A stretch of 42,226 nucleotides of DNA, taken from NCBI GenBank assembly GCA_030444405.1, contig JARFPM010000015.1, positions 1 through 42,226 of the forward strand, in the 5' to 3' direction. Below, piece by piece: positions 24,198-33,339 of this stretch (the first letter of the stretch is position 1; each line of letters opens with the position of its first letter). Source of the DNA: Nitrospira sp. (GTDB lineage: Bacteria; Nitrospirota; Nitrospiria; Nitrospirales; Nitrospiraceae). The position numbers were made by a program, and so were the translations under genes. The notes under the pieces were generated by a model that was given only the letters and a program-made list of their open reading frames with translations, was not told where the DNA came from and made no database searches.

Positions 24198-25643
24198 CTA
24201 CTTAGCGCCTGGTGCCGCTACCTTGGGCGCGAACATCTCAAACAAACTGGGTTCCCGCTCAATATAGTCCGGCGGGAAGAAGTTAAAGCGCCGCCACAGT
24301 TCGTACCAAAGAGGGACACGATTCATGATCACCCAACCCAGTACCTTTGTGCCCTGCCTGACCTGAGCCTGCTCAGGCCATGGTTGAGGATCATCCGGAT
24401 CAGGAACGACCCAGAACCGATAGTTGCCTTTTCCATCGTCGATCTGGTCAACCACTTTGATGACACCGCCACGAGTACCCGCCATCAACGAAGGCCAGGC
24501 AGGCAACGGGATGGCCGGGACTCCGAAGAAGAGGATCCGAACCTTTCGCCCAGGTTTCAAAAGTGGAGAATCCAGACCCTCAGCCCTCATTTCGATGGCC
24601 GGATCGGAAGCATGAGGAGAAATAGTGACCAGAGTATCTCCTTGCTTGACCGTCTCATTGACACCGACCTTCGCCATCTTGACGACGGTTCCATCCATCG
24701 GCGATATGAGTTTAGCGGCCTCGATTCGTTGTTGGACGCCCTGTTGCCGGTACTGAATATCCGCCAACGCCTCCGTCGCCCTGGCTGCTTCCGCCACCGC
24801 CGCATCGCGCTGTGCCATTGCCTCCATAAGCCGTTGTTGCACATCCGCGGTGATTTGATCACGTCCGAAGCTCAAGGCGGACCGACCCTGCTCGGCCGCC
24901 AACAGACCAGCCTGTGCTGCTTGCAATCCTGCCTTTGTGCTGATTTCCGTCTGAATCGTTAACTCGAGTTCCCGTTGTGAAACCAACCCGTCCCTGACGA
25001 GTTGTCGATGTCGGTCGACATTGAGTTGCGCTGTGACCACATCGATCTTTAGCTGTTCGACCTTCTGTTGCGCCTCCCGCACTTTATTATCAGCTTCCAC
25101 CACTCTGGCTTCAGCCGAGGGGACGGCAGCCTGGACCAGCTTCTTCATTTCCCCGATCCGCTTGTTGAGCTGATCCGCCCTCGCCAATGCCGCTTGGCGC
25201 GTTTGTTCCTGGGCTACCTTACGCTGTTCGAAGAGAGGGAGGATCTCCGGCGCCATGAAGGTCGGATCGTAATCCTCGAGTTCGCCGACGAGCTCGCCTT
25301 TTTTAACCTTGACGCCTTCATAAATATGCCACACCTTGATACGACCCGTAATCCGGGACTCGATGTTCTGCGGCCGGTCGTAGGGAGTATAAGCAGAAAC
25401 TTTCCCATTTACTGAGATGGTCTGCGTCCAGGGGACGAACTCAAGGACGATCAAAAACAGCAGAAGAATCGTCAGAATCGCACGCGACGCCGTGAACATG
25501 CCACTCGGAATCTGAACCGCCTCCCAGCATGGCAGCTTGGCCAATGTGGCCCCCTGTTCGATCGTGATCGCTTCCAAGCCTACCCCTCGCTTGACCAGTG
25601 CCCGTTCCCCGCTGCCTTCGACACCGCGACCTAGGCTAGCCAT
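24198..25643 (-). CDS. HlyD-family membrane fusion protein
   Basis: Periplasmic adaptor linking an inner-membrane transporter to a TolC channel. 481 residues: cytoplasmic N-terminus, one membrane helix near residues 55-75 (RAILTILLLFLIVLEFVPW), the biotinyl-lipoyl half-motif GRIKVWHIYEGVKVKKGELV, a long coiled coil (about 140-310, many Ala, Gln, Glu), the second lipoyl half ISPMDGTVVKMAKVGVNETVKQGD, and a beta-barrel part. The C-terminal tail (about 60 residues with RFNFFPPDYIEREP) is longer than usual. GGAGG six bases upstream selects ATG 25643. Last gene of the five-gene operon. Confidence 0.9.
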   Translation of the reverse strand: MASLGRGVEGSGERALVKRGVGLEAITIEQGATLAKLPCWEAVQIPSGMFTASRAILTILLLFLIVLEFVPWTQTISVNGKVSAYTPYDRPQNIESRITGRIKVWHIYEGVKVKKGELVGELEDYDPTFMAPEILPLFEQRKVAQEQTRQAALARADQLNKRIGEMKKLVQAAVPSAEARVVEADNKVREAQQKVEQLKIDVVTAQLNVDRHRQLVRDGLVSQRELELTIQTEISTKAGLQAAQAGLLAAEQGRSALSFGRDQITADVQQRLMEAMAQRDAAVAEAARATEALADIQYRQQGVQQRIEAAKLISPMDGTVVKMAKVGVNETVKQGDTLVTISPHASDPAIEMRAEGLDSPLLKPGRKVRILFFGVPAIPLPAWPSLMAGTRGGVIKVVDQIDDGKGNYRFWVVPDPDDPQPWPEQAQVRQGTKVLGWVIMNRVPLWYELWRRFNFFPPDYIEREPSLFEMFAPKVAAPGAK

Positions 25644-25687
25644 GGAGCCTCCATTCATTTACCGGTGTTAATTGCCATTCCAACGGT

Positions 25688-27364
25688 TTACGCATGAGCA
25701 TGATGCAACATGATGCGACGATCGGCATGATCCGTAAGATTGGGATCCGTCGACACGAAGATCACGGACCATGCTTCATCTTTAGAGCACAGTCGACGCA
25801 GTATACGCTCTCGCAACGACGGCTCGAGCGAGTGAATCAAGCCGTCGAATATGAGGACTTGTGGATGTCCGAGAATGGCTCGAGCCAGGAGGATCTGCAC
25901 AATGTGAGTCGGCGAAACAGATTCTCCCAACGCGGAGATATCGGATTTTACGCCACGGGCCAAGCCTTCGACATCTTCTTCAAGTTCCGTGAAACGGAGA
26001 GCCCAGTTGAGATCATCATAGGTGACATAGGAACGCCCCACGACGATATTTTCTTCGATCGTTCCCTTGATCAAGGATAGCTGAGAGTCGATCATGACAC
26101 TGCGGCATTGGTTGATGGCATTGGGTTCAATATATCGAAGATCAACACCATTGTACTGGACAACACCATTGGTCGGCATTTCGAGGCCACCCAACACTCT
26201 GGCCAAAGCCGTTTTGGCCCCCGTTGTTCGAGCGTAGATACCAAGTTTCTCACCTGGTGCTACATCCAGGTTGAAGCCATCGAACACGGACACGCCGCCG
26301 TGAATCAAACTGACGCCTTTGCATGTGACACGAACCCCTTGGGTCAAATGCTTCGGGAGTGCCACGACTGATTCGGTGGCGACGTACTCCTGCTCCTGGC
26401 TAAAGACCTCATCGAGGTGTGTCAGGGACGTGAAGAAATAGTACACATATCCCATGTTCTTAATGAGAGAGTCGAAATTGATGATGAGTGCGCTGACCAC
26501 CGCCTGAACAGCAACCAATTGCCCAAGGGTCAACTGCCCTGATGCCATGAGCCAGGCTGCAATGCCGAGAGCTCCAGCTTGTGCGATTGCTTGTCCACCC
26601 ACTGAACCAATATATTGCCGCACAAGAACGGCAAATCGCGCCTTCCGAGTTTCAACGTACCGACTGACGAGATCGTTCGTCTTCTGGAGGAGAAACGGGC
26701 GGCTGTCAGTGGCCTTCAACTGCAGCGCATTCCTTGACACCTCTTGAATAAAATTGAACATGTCATACTTCGCGTGAGACATGGCGAGGGTCGTCTTCAA
26801 CGCACCACGAGAAAGCACGAAAAACGTGAGGCCGAACCCTGCCAGGAGCGTAAGGTTGTACAGGAGGAAATAGGGATGGTAGACCACCAGCATGATCATA
26901 CCGACCGTTCCACCCACCACTACATTGATAAGGTCGATGAGCAACGTGGACAAAGCCCGTTGCATAAAGACCGCTTCGATAAAGTAGTTCGCAAGTTGGT
27001 GCTGCCCGCCTTTAAATCGATTCCGAGGAATCTGTTCAACCATCGCAACCGCGACTCTGGCAAAGATCCGGCGTTGCACGACATCCACGCTGTAAAAATG
27101 GAATGTCTTGAAGAGGCCGACAAACAAGAGAACAACAAACATGACAGCTGTCAACGTCCAGATCATGACCGGCTGAACCGCATAGGAAAAGGTGCTGACC
27201 AACTCCTGTACGGTCAACGGGATGATCAGAGAAAAGAACCCAACGGCCAGGGCATAAGAAAAAAGAAGACTCATGATTTTTTTCTCAGCCCGCACAGCCA
27301 CGTTAAGCTGCTTCATCAGTGCTTCGAACAGGCCCCGATAACTTTCGCCCTGAGGTTCTTTCAT
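25688..27364 (-). CDS. ABC exporter with degenerate, probably inactive ATPase domain
   Basis: 558 residues: a six-helix exporter membrane domain (about 25-310) and a nucleotide-binding domain in which every catalytic motif is altered. Walker A is ARTTGAKT (residues 378-385; Lys384 remains). The Q-loop Gln is replaced (MIDSQLS). The signature LSGGQ is VSPTH (483-487). Walker B reads VLIFDGLIHSLEP, with Gly508 for the catalytic Glu. The switch His is replaced by Thr539 in FVSTDP. The fold is otherwise preserved and the frame is intact, so this is not a decaying gene. There is no C39 peptidase domain. It sits between TolC and HlyD genes, so it should be the inner-membrane part of a type I secretion or efflux assembly. 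It may pair with another ABC subunit or work without hydrolysis. Confidence 0.85.
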   Translation of the reverse strand: MKEPQGESYRGLFEALMKQLNVAVRAEKKIMSLLFSYALAVGFFSLIIPLTVQELVSTFSYAVQPVMIWTLTAVMFVVLLFVGLFKTFHFYSVDVVQRRIFARVAVAMVEQIPRNRFKGGQHQLANYFIEAVFMQRALSTLLIDLINVVVGGTVGMIMLVVYHPYFLLYNLTLLAGFGLTFFVLSRGALKTTLAMSHAKYDMFNFIQEVSRNALQLKATDSRPFLLQKTNDLVSRYVETRKARFAVLVRQYIGSVGGQAIAQAGALGIAAWLMASGQLTLGQLVAVQAVVSALIINFDSLIKNMGYVYYFFTSLTHLDEVFSQEQEYVATESVVALPKHLTQGVRVTCKGVSLIHGGVSVFDGFNLDVAPGEKLGIYARTTGAKTALARVLGGLEMPTNGVVQYNGVDLRYIEPNAINQCRSVMIDSQLSLIKGTIEENIVVGRSYVTYDDLNWALRFTELEEDVEGLARGVKSDISALGESVSPTHIVQILLARAILGHPQVLIFDGLIHSLEPSLRERILRRLCSKDEAWSVIFVSTDPNLTDHADRRIMLHHAHA

Positions 27365-27513
27365 GAGCACCCCCAGTAATAATTCAGAATGTGAATCATT
27401 CGCCCCTTGCTCAACTCACTTATTCCTGCACTTAATCACGTTTGAGAACCTACATCCAAGCCCACCAAATGAACTATGTACTAGCACCGAGCACTTGATG
27501 TTCAGTCACGACG

Positions 27514-29106
27514 TCAATCGCGGCCCGGCAGTTTGCGTCCGGACGAACCGGCTGCGTGCAGTGAATCTCCATACTTGGCCAATATGTTATCAGGAATGGG
27601 CTTTGACAATGCCCCCTTGGCCCACAACATTCCTCCACGCGACACGGCGTAGTCGGCCTGGGCTCGGTACAGCTCATAGGCTGCATTGACGACATTGCGC
27701 TCGCGTACATTGACGAAGAGCACGCTGGTCGCCCCCATGTTGAAGCGAGCCCGTTCCCCCTCTTCCAAGGTCTTGGCAGAACGGAGCGCCTCTGTGGCGG
27801 CCCTCACTCGATCTCGGGCCCGCACTTGAGCCGACAGCCAGTTATCGACATCGACCGTGACCTGTCGCTCAGTGAAGGCTTGTTTCCATGCCAGCCGTTC
27901 CTGTTGAGCTTCTGCGTGAGCGACTTTGCCACGGGCTTCCCGATTGAACAACGGCACACTGAAGACAGCACCCACTCGGTAGGCGAACCCTCCAATCCAA
28001 TAGATAGCGCCCGTCACCGGCCCCCCCTCAACCGTGAACTTTGGAAGCAGACTATTCTTCGCCAGTTTCAGTTCGATGTTGTTCAATCTGGCTTCAATGT
28101 AGAGATCGCGCACTTCTGGGCGATCCTCCGTGGCATCCACCTTGAAGACCGCCACATCCTCTTCGCTCGGCAACGGCGTTTCCCCTTGAAATTCCGGGGC
28201 CCATTCAGGGCGAGGTGTCACAGGTCGGCCGTCTTCCCAGAGAAAGAGCGCCAGCTTATATTGCTCATACTCGACCTTCCGTTGCGCGGCAATGGCAGCC
28301 TCTCGACGCCGCTGAACTTCTTCTCGGGCCTCGACCACGTCGATCGGAGCGACCGCGCCGGCCTTGGCTCTCCCCTCAACCATGTGATAGCGCTCTTCCG
28401 CGACGTCCAGCGAACGCTTCACCATGTCGGCTTGCTTGACAGCGACCTGCCAATCCCAGTATTGCACGGCCCCGGCGAGATAGAGATCTTGCCGTTTCTG
28501 GGCCACCTTCACCTCGGCTTGCGGCGCGGCGAGCTCCGCCTGTTGAAACCCCGCATACGCTTCGTTGATCATGAATCCCCGCAGGAGATTAAACGCTCCG
28601 CCCAGCATGAGCATTTGCTGCGGATAGAAACCTTGCATGTCTTGAGGGATCGCCACCCCGGGACTCTGTATGGTTCCGAATGCTACGCCATTGAAACCAC
28701 CGAGAGTAGCTCGATCGCCAAAGCCGTTACGGAGACCGGCGTAGATCTCCCACCCCCAGGGGTGCCCGACCCTGAGAAAGGTATCGTTATAGCCAGCACT
28801 CAATACATTCGGCGCGCCAAAAACGTTCGTCAGATTATACGTTTGATACCGGTCGAACTCGAGCTCGTTCCGAAGCTTCGGCTCCCACGCACCCAACGCT
28901 TTCAGGATTTTCGCCCGGGCCTGCGCCCGCTCGAGTCCGGTTGCCTGGAGCAGCGGATGGGTCAACTCAATCCTGGCCAACACCTCTTCAATGGTCAGGG
29001 GAGCGGTGCGAGTCGACTGAGCCTGCACGGCACTCGAGTCGATCACCGATTCCGCCACTGCGGTCGCCGGGACAATCATCAGCCAGAACAGCAAGAGAGG
29101 GATCAA
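27514..29106 (-). CDS. TolC-family outer membrane channel, copy 1
   Basis: 530-residue outer-membrane efflux protein with a signal peptide ending near TAVAE. It starts at TTG 29106; AAAGGAGCATCC lies just upstream, the same ribosome-site sequence as in copies 2 and 3, which fixes the start. Helical repeats include LTIEEVLARIELTHPLL near the N-terminus, REAAIAAQRKVEYEQYKL in the middle and ERARFNMGATSVLFVNVRERNV near the C-terminus. The region of about residues 75-150 differs strongly from its neighbours. It ends 149 bases before the ABC gene, the largest gap in the operon. Confidence 0.9.
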   Translation of the reverse strand: MIPLLLFWLMIVPATAVAESVIDSSAVQAQSTRTAPLTIEEVLARIELTHPLLQATGLERAQARAKILKALGAWEPKLRNELEFDRYQTYNLTNVFGAPNVLSAGYNDTFLRVGHPWGWEIYAGLRNGFGDRATLGGFNGVAFGTIQSPGVAIPQDMQGFYPQQMLMLGGAFNLLRGFMINEAYAGFQQAELAAPQAEVKVAQKRQDLYLAGAVQYWDWQVAVKQADMVKRSLDVAEERYHMVEGRAKAGAVAPIDVVEAREEVQRRREAAIAAQRKVEYEQYKLALFLWEDGRPVTPRPEWAPEFQGETPLPSEEDVAVFKVDATEDRPEVRDLYIEARLNNIELKLAKNSLLPKFTVEGGPVTGAIYWIGGFAYRVGAVFSVPLFNREARGKVAHAEAQQERLAWKQAFTERQVTVDVDNWLSAQVRARDRVRAATEALRSAKTLEEGERARFNMGATSVLFVNVRERNVVNAAYELYRAQADYAVSRGGMLWAKGALSKPIPDNILAKYGDSLHAAGSSGRKLPGRD

Positions 29107-29131
29107 GGAAGGATGCTCCTTTGTTGCTGAC

Positions 29132-30679
29132 TTAATCGCGTCCCACCCCTGGCTTGGAGCCGTGCATGCCCGCCGCCGTCAGAGGGTTCCCGTACTTGGC
29201 CAACTCGCTTTGAGGCCACGGCTTAGCCAAGGCGCCCTTGGCATACAACATGCCTCCACGCGCCACGGCGTAGTCGGCTTGCGCCCGATACAGCTGGTAC
29301 GCCGACTCCACCACGTTGCGCTCACGGACGTTCACAAAGAGGACCGTGGTCGCGCCCATATTGAATCGGGTCCGTTCGCCCTCCTCCAGCGTCTTAGCCA
29401 ACCGCAGCGCTTCCGTCGCCGCCTTCACCCGGTCTCTGGACCGCACTTGGGCCGAGAGCCAGTTGTCCACGTCGATGCTGACTTGTTGCTCGGTGTACAG
29501 CTGTTTGAAGGCCAATTGTTGCTGGTCCGCTTCTGCGTACATGACCTTCCCACGCCCTTCCCGCTGGAACAGCGGCACGGCAAGCGTCGAATCGATCCTA
29601 TACCCGATTCCCACAATCCAGTCCGCGGCGCTCTCCATTCGTCCCCCGGTAACATCAAACTTTGGGAGCAGGTAGTTCTTGGCGAGCTTGATGTCGATAT
29701 TGTTCAGCTTGGCTTCGATGTAGAGGTCCTGCACTTCCGGCCGATCTTCTTTCGCCGCCACTTTATTGGCCGCGATCTCCTCTTTGGTCGGGAGCGGCGT
29801 TTCGCCCTGGAATTCCGGCGCCCATTCCGGTCGCGGCGTCACCGGCTCGCCGTTCTCCCAGAGAAAGAGGGACAGTTTGTACTGCTCATACTCCACCTTC
29901 CGTTGTGCGGCGATCGCAGCCTCCCGCCGATTCTGAACCTCTTGGTTCACCTCGATCACATCGAGCGGAGCGACTCTCCCGCCCTTGGCCAGTCCTTGCA
30001 CCTGAATGAGGCGTTCTTCCGCGACGGCGAGGGTCCGTTTTTGCATCTCGGCCTGCTTGACGGCGACCTGCCAATCCCAGTACTGCACGGCCCCGGCGAG
30101 ATAGAGGTCTTGCCGTTTCTGCGCCACCGCGATCTCCGCCTGCGGCCCCGCGAGTTCGGCCTTTTGAAACTCGGCATATTCGTCGTTCATCATGAGGCCG
30201 CGCAGCAGATGGAACGACCCGCCGAAGATCATTTGCTGCTGAGGATAGAACATCAGTGCATCAGGGATGACGGCATGGACGTTTAGCGTGTAGTTATCCC
30301 CAAAGCCGTTGCGGATCCCGCCAACGACCCGGAAGCCCCAGGGATGTCCGACCTCGAGCTTGGTGTCGTTAAATCCCCCCGTATTCTCATTAAGGGTGCT
30401 CAGGAAATTCCAACTCTGATAACGAGCGGCCTCTGTCGTGTTTTTGAACGTCGGTTCCCAGGCCCCGAGCGCCTTCAGGATCTTTGCCCGGGCCTTAATC
30501 CGGTCAACCCCGGTCGCCCGAAGCAGCGGATGCGTCAGCTCAATACGAGCGAGCACTTCGCTGATGGTCAGGGGCTCGGTGCGGGCGGACTGCGCTTTCA
30601 ACGCGCTTGAATCGTGCACCGGTTCCGCCAGTGTCGTCACGGGAAGCAAGATCAGAATGACCAGTAATAGAGCGGCCAT
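29132..30679 (-). CDS. TolC-family outer membrane channel, copy 2
   Basis: 515 residues, signal peptide ending near TLAEP. It shares with copy 3 long near-identical segments (for example GRVAPLDVIEVNQEVQ and PVTPRPEWAPEFQGETPLPT), but has its own sequence around residues 70-150 and 345-380. AAGGAG nine bases upstream selects ATG 30679; the open frame to 30814 runs into copy 3. The 25-base gap to copy 1 again carries the AAAGGAGCATCC site. Confidence 0.9.
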   Translation of the reverse strand: MAALLLVILILLPVTTLAEPVHDSSALKAQSARTEPLTISEVLARIELTHPLLRATGVDRIKARAKILKALGAWEPTFKNTTEAARYQSWNFLSTLNENTGGFNDTKLEVGHPWGFRVVGGIRNGFGDNYTLNVHAVIPDALMFYPQQQMIFGGSFHLLRGLMMNDEYAEFQKAELAGPQAEIAVAQKRQDLYLAGAVQYWDWQVAVKQAEMQKRTLAVAEERLIQVQGLAKGGRVAPLDVIEVNQEVQNRREAAIAAQRKVEYEQYKLSLFLWENGEPVTPRPEWAPEFQGETPLPTKEEIAANKVAAKEDRPEVQDLYIEAKLNNIDIKLAKNYLLPKFDVTGGRMESAADWIVGIGYRIDSTLAVPLFQREGRGKVMYAEADQQQLAFKQLYTEQQVSIDVDNWLSAQVRSRDRVKAATEALRLAKTLEEGERTRFNMGATTVLFVNVRERNVVESAYQLYRAQADYAVARGGMLYAKGALAKPWPQSELAKYGNPLTAAGMHGSKPGVGRD

Positions 30680-30702
30680 CGAAGGATGCTCCTTGTACCG
30701 GA

Positions 30703-32256
30703 TTAATCGCGGCCCGGTTGTTTGTAGCCGTTCAAGCCCGCCGCCGTCAGCGGATCTCCATACTTCGCCAAGGACTCCGTCGGCCAGGGCTTCGACAAGG
30801 CGCCCTTGGCCCACAACATGCCTCCACGCGCCACGGCATAGTCGGCCTGCGCCCGATACAGCTGGTACGCCGACTCCACCACGGCGCGCTCACGGAGGTT
30901 CACGAATAACACGGTGCTGGCCCCCATGTTAAACCTCCTGCGCTCACCTTCTTCCAACGTCTTGGCCAACCGCAGCGCTTCCGTCCCCGCCGTCACCCGG
31001 TCTCTGGCCCGCACTTGGGCCGAGAGCCAGTTGTCCACGTCGAAGCTGACTTGTTGCTCTGTATAGTGCTGCTTCAACGCCAATTGTTGCTGGCTCACTT
31101 CCGCGGCCATGACCTTCCCACGCGCTTCCCGCTGGAACAACGGCATCTCAGCGTGCAGGCCGACCCGATACCCGATTCCCACAATCCAGTCCGCGGCGCC
31201 AGGGGTCGGCCCCCCTTCAAGATCCAACGTCGGGAGCAGTTTGTTCTTGGCGAGCTTGATGTCGATATTGTTCAGCTTGGCTTCGATGTAGAGGTCCCGC
31301 ACTTCCGGCCGATCTTCTTTCGCCGCCACTTTATTGGCCGCGACCTCTTCGTTGGTCGGGAGCGGCGTTTCGCCCTGGAATTCCGGCGCCCATTCCGGTC
31401 GCGGCGTCACCGGCTCGCCGTTCTCCCAGAGAAAGAGCGACAGTTTGTACTGCTCATACTCCACCTTCCGTTGCGCGGCGATCGCAGCCTCCCGCCGCTT
31501 CTGAACCTCTTGGTTCACCTCGATCACATCGAGCGGAGCGACTCTCCCGCCCTTGGCCAACCCTTCAACCTGGACCAAGCGCTCTTCGGCCACGGCCAAG
31601 GCGCGCTTCACCATCTCGGCTTGTTTGACGGCGACCTGCCAATCCCAGTACTGCACGGCCCCGGCGAGATAGAGATCTTGTCGCTTCTGCGCCACCTTGA
31701 TCTCCGCTTGCGGCCCCGCGAGTTCGGCCTGTTGAAACTGGGCGTTCTCGTCATTGACCATGAGGCCTCGCAGCAGATGGAACGACCCGCCTAAGTAGAA
31801 TTGCTGCGTATGATGGAAGCCCAGCATCTCAGGGGGAAAAGCAACGAAGCCTTGATTGGTGCCATCCCCGAAGCCGGTGCGGAGCCCGCTAGCGACCCGG
31901 AAGCCCCAAGGATGCCCGACCTCGAGAGTGGTGTCGACAAATCCCGCCGTAAGTCCATCCTGTATCTTGGGAGCCGTCGTGAGATTCCAAGTTTGATAAC
32001 GTTCGGTCATTGTATGGTTCACGAACGTCGGTTCCCAGGCCGCGAGCGCCTTCAGGATCTTCGCCCGGGCCTTCGCTCGCTCGGCTCCCATCGCCCGAAG
32101 CAGCGGATGCGACAACTCGATGCGAGCCAGCACTTCATCGATGGTCAGTGGAGCGGTGCGAGTCGACTGTGCTTTCAGTGCACTCGAGTCGATCACCGGT
32201 TCCGCCAGTGCGGTCATCGGCAGAAAAGTCACGATGGCCAATACCAGAGCAATCAT
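30703..32256 (-). CDS. TolC-family outer membrane channel, copy 3
   Basis: 517 residues; first gene of the operon, divergent from the LysR gene. Signal peptide ends near ALAEP. It is closest to copy 2 in the central helices and again diverges in the 70-150 segment (GFVDTTLEVGHPWGFR onward). AAAGGAGCATCC before ATG 32256 matches the other copies. A promoter lies 40 bases upstream. Confidence 0.9.
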   Translation of the reverse strand: MIALVLAIVTFLPMTALAEPVIDSSALKAQSTRTAPLTIDEVLARIELSHPLLRAMGAERAKARAKILKALAAWEPTFVNHTMTERYQTWNLTTAPKIQDGLTAGFVDTTLEVGHPWGFRVASGLRTGFGDGTNQGFVAFPPEMLGFHHTQQFYLGGSFHLLRGLMVNDENAQFQQAELAGPQAEIKVAQKRQDLYLAGAVQYWDWQVAVKQAEMVKRALAVAEERLVQVEGLAKGGRVAPLDVIEVNQEVQKRREAAIAAQRKVEYEQYKLSLFLWENGEPVTPRPEWAPEFQGETPLPTNEEVAANKVAAKEDRPEVRDLYIEAKLNNIDIKLAKNKLLPTLDLEGGPTPGAADWIVGIGYRVGLHAEMPLFQREARGKVMAAEVSQQQLALKQHYTEQQVSFDVDNWLSAQVRARDRVTAGTEALRLAKTLEEGERRRFNMGASTVLFVNLRERAVVESAYQLYRAQADYAVARGGMLWAKGALSKPWPTESLAKYGDPLTAAGLNGYKQPGRD

Positions 32257-32295
32257 GAGGGATGCTCCTTTCACATCATGCGGCGGACGGCGCAC

Positions 32296-32324
32296 ACAGT
32301 AGCAACCTCTGGATCTTTTTTCAA
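32296..32324 (-). promoter_or_regulatory. Promoter of the TolC-ABC-HlyD operon
   Basis: Minus-strand TTGAAA (32319-32324), 17-base spacer, TACTGT (32296-32301). Start expected near 32289, giving a leader of about 33 bases before TolC copy 3. Confidence 0.45.
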
Positions 32325-32339
32325 AATAGATAAAACAGA

Positions 32340-32369
32340 TTGGTTATATCGTTTAATTCGATGTATAGT
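32340..32369 (+). promoter_or_regulatory. LysR-gene promoter with T-N11-A operator
   Basis: TTGGTT (32340-32345), 18-base spacer and TATAGT (32364-32369). Within the spacer, 32349-32361 is a T-N11-A box with TCG/CGA half-sites (inside ATCG-N7-CGAT, 32348-32362), the classic LysR-type binding pattern. Its place between -35 and -10 suggests autorepression, and it is 24 bases from the divergent operon's -35. Confidence 0.5.
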
Positions 32370-32402
32370 GGTCTCTCTCATTAAGTCTGCGACTAGGTCC
32401 GT

Positions 32403-33308
32403 ATGGATTGGCTGAACTATCACCACCTGCTGTATTTCTGGTCCGTCGCCAAGCACGGGACCATGACGAAAGCGTGCGAGGAGCTCCGCCTGGCCCAGCC
32501 CACGATCAGCGGGCAGATCCATCTCTTAGAAAATACGTTGGGGGAGAAGTTATTCATACGAACGGGCCGCCGCCTGGCGCTGACGGAGATGGGCCGGCTG
32601 GTGTTCAAGTACGCAGAAGACATCTTCGCGACGGGTCAAGAGCTGATGAACACCGTGAAGGGGCAAGGCAATGGACATCCGACGCAGCTGGTCGTCGGCA
32701 TCGCGGACGCGGTGCCGAAACCATTGGCAACCCAACTCCTCAAGTCGGCCCTGAAGCTCTATCGGCCGACGCGCCTGATCTGCCAGGAAGATAAATTGCG
32801 CCAACTCCTGACCGATCTGGCGGCACATCGGTCGGATCTGGTGATCGCCGACAGACCGGCCCCCGCGAGCATCAATGAGCATACGTACAACCACCCGCTG
32901 GGCGAATCGGGAGTGACGCTGTTTGCCACGGCGAAGCTGGCCACACAGTATCGTCGCGGCTTTCCCCAATCGCTCCGCGGCGCACCATTACTCCTCCCCA
33001 CCTCCAATGCCATGCTTCGGCGGCTCTTGGACCAATGGCTGGTCAACCATGGGGTGCAGCCCAACGTCGTCGGCGAGTTCGACGACAGTGCCACCTTGAA
33101 AGCGTTCGGACAGGACGGCCATGGGATCTTTCCCGGTGCATCGGTGATCGAGAAGGAAATCTGTCGCCAATATCGGGTGCAGGTGGTCGGACAACTGGAC
33201 GCGCTCAAGCAGCACTTCTACGCCATCACCGTGGAACGGCGGCTGAAGCACCCAGCCGTGCTCGCTCTCGTCCGAACCGCCCGACGCGAGCTGCTCAGCT
33301 CAGCGTGA
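32403..33308 (+). CDS. nhaR: LysR-family transcriptional regulator, NhaR-like
   Basis: 301-residue DNA-binding regulator. The N-terminal winged helix begins MDWLNYHHLLYFWSVAKHGT, the NhaR-type opening, with the recognition helix LAQPTISGQIHLLENTLGEKLF. The C-terminal two-lobed effector domain covers about residues 95-290. It is transcribed away from the three-TolC operon and is its most likely local regulator. E. coli NhaR responds to Na+ and alkaline stress; whether that applies here is inference. It is convergent with the pseudouridine synthase gene. Confidence 0.85.
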   Translation: MDWLNYHHLLYFWSVAKHGTMTKACEELRLAQPTISGQIHLLENTLGEKLFIRTGRRLALTEMGRLVFKYAEDIFATGQELMNTVKGQGNGHPTQLVVGIADAVPKPLATQLLKSALKLYRPTRLICQEDKLRQLLTDLAAHRSDLVIADRPAPASINEHTYNHPLGESGVTLFATAKLATQYRRGFPQSLRGAPLLLPTSNAMLRRLLDQWLVNHGVQPNVVGEFDDSATLKAFGQDGHGIFPGASVIEKEICRQYRVQVVGQLDALKQHFYAITVERRLKHPAVLALVRTARRELLSSA

Positions 33309-33339
33309 CTGGGCTTGGACCGCAAGAAGGCGATCAATT

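Noticed and set aside
24168-24206. 12-codon plus-strand frame with AAGGAG five bases upstream
   Set aside because: It sits inside the hairpin after HlyD and overlaps the HlyD stop on the other strand; no promoter reads into it.
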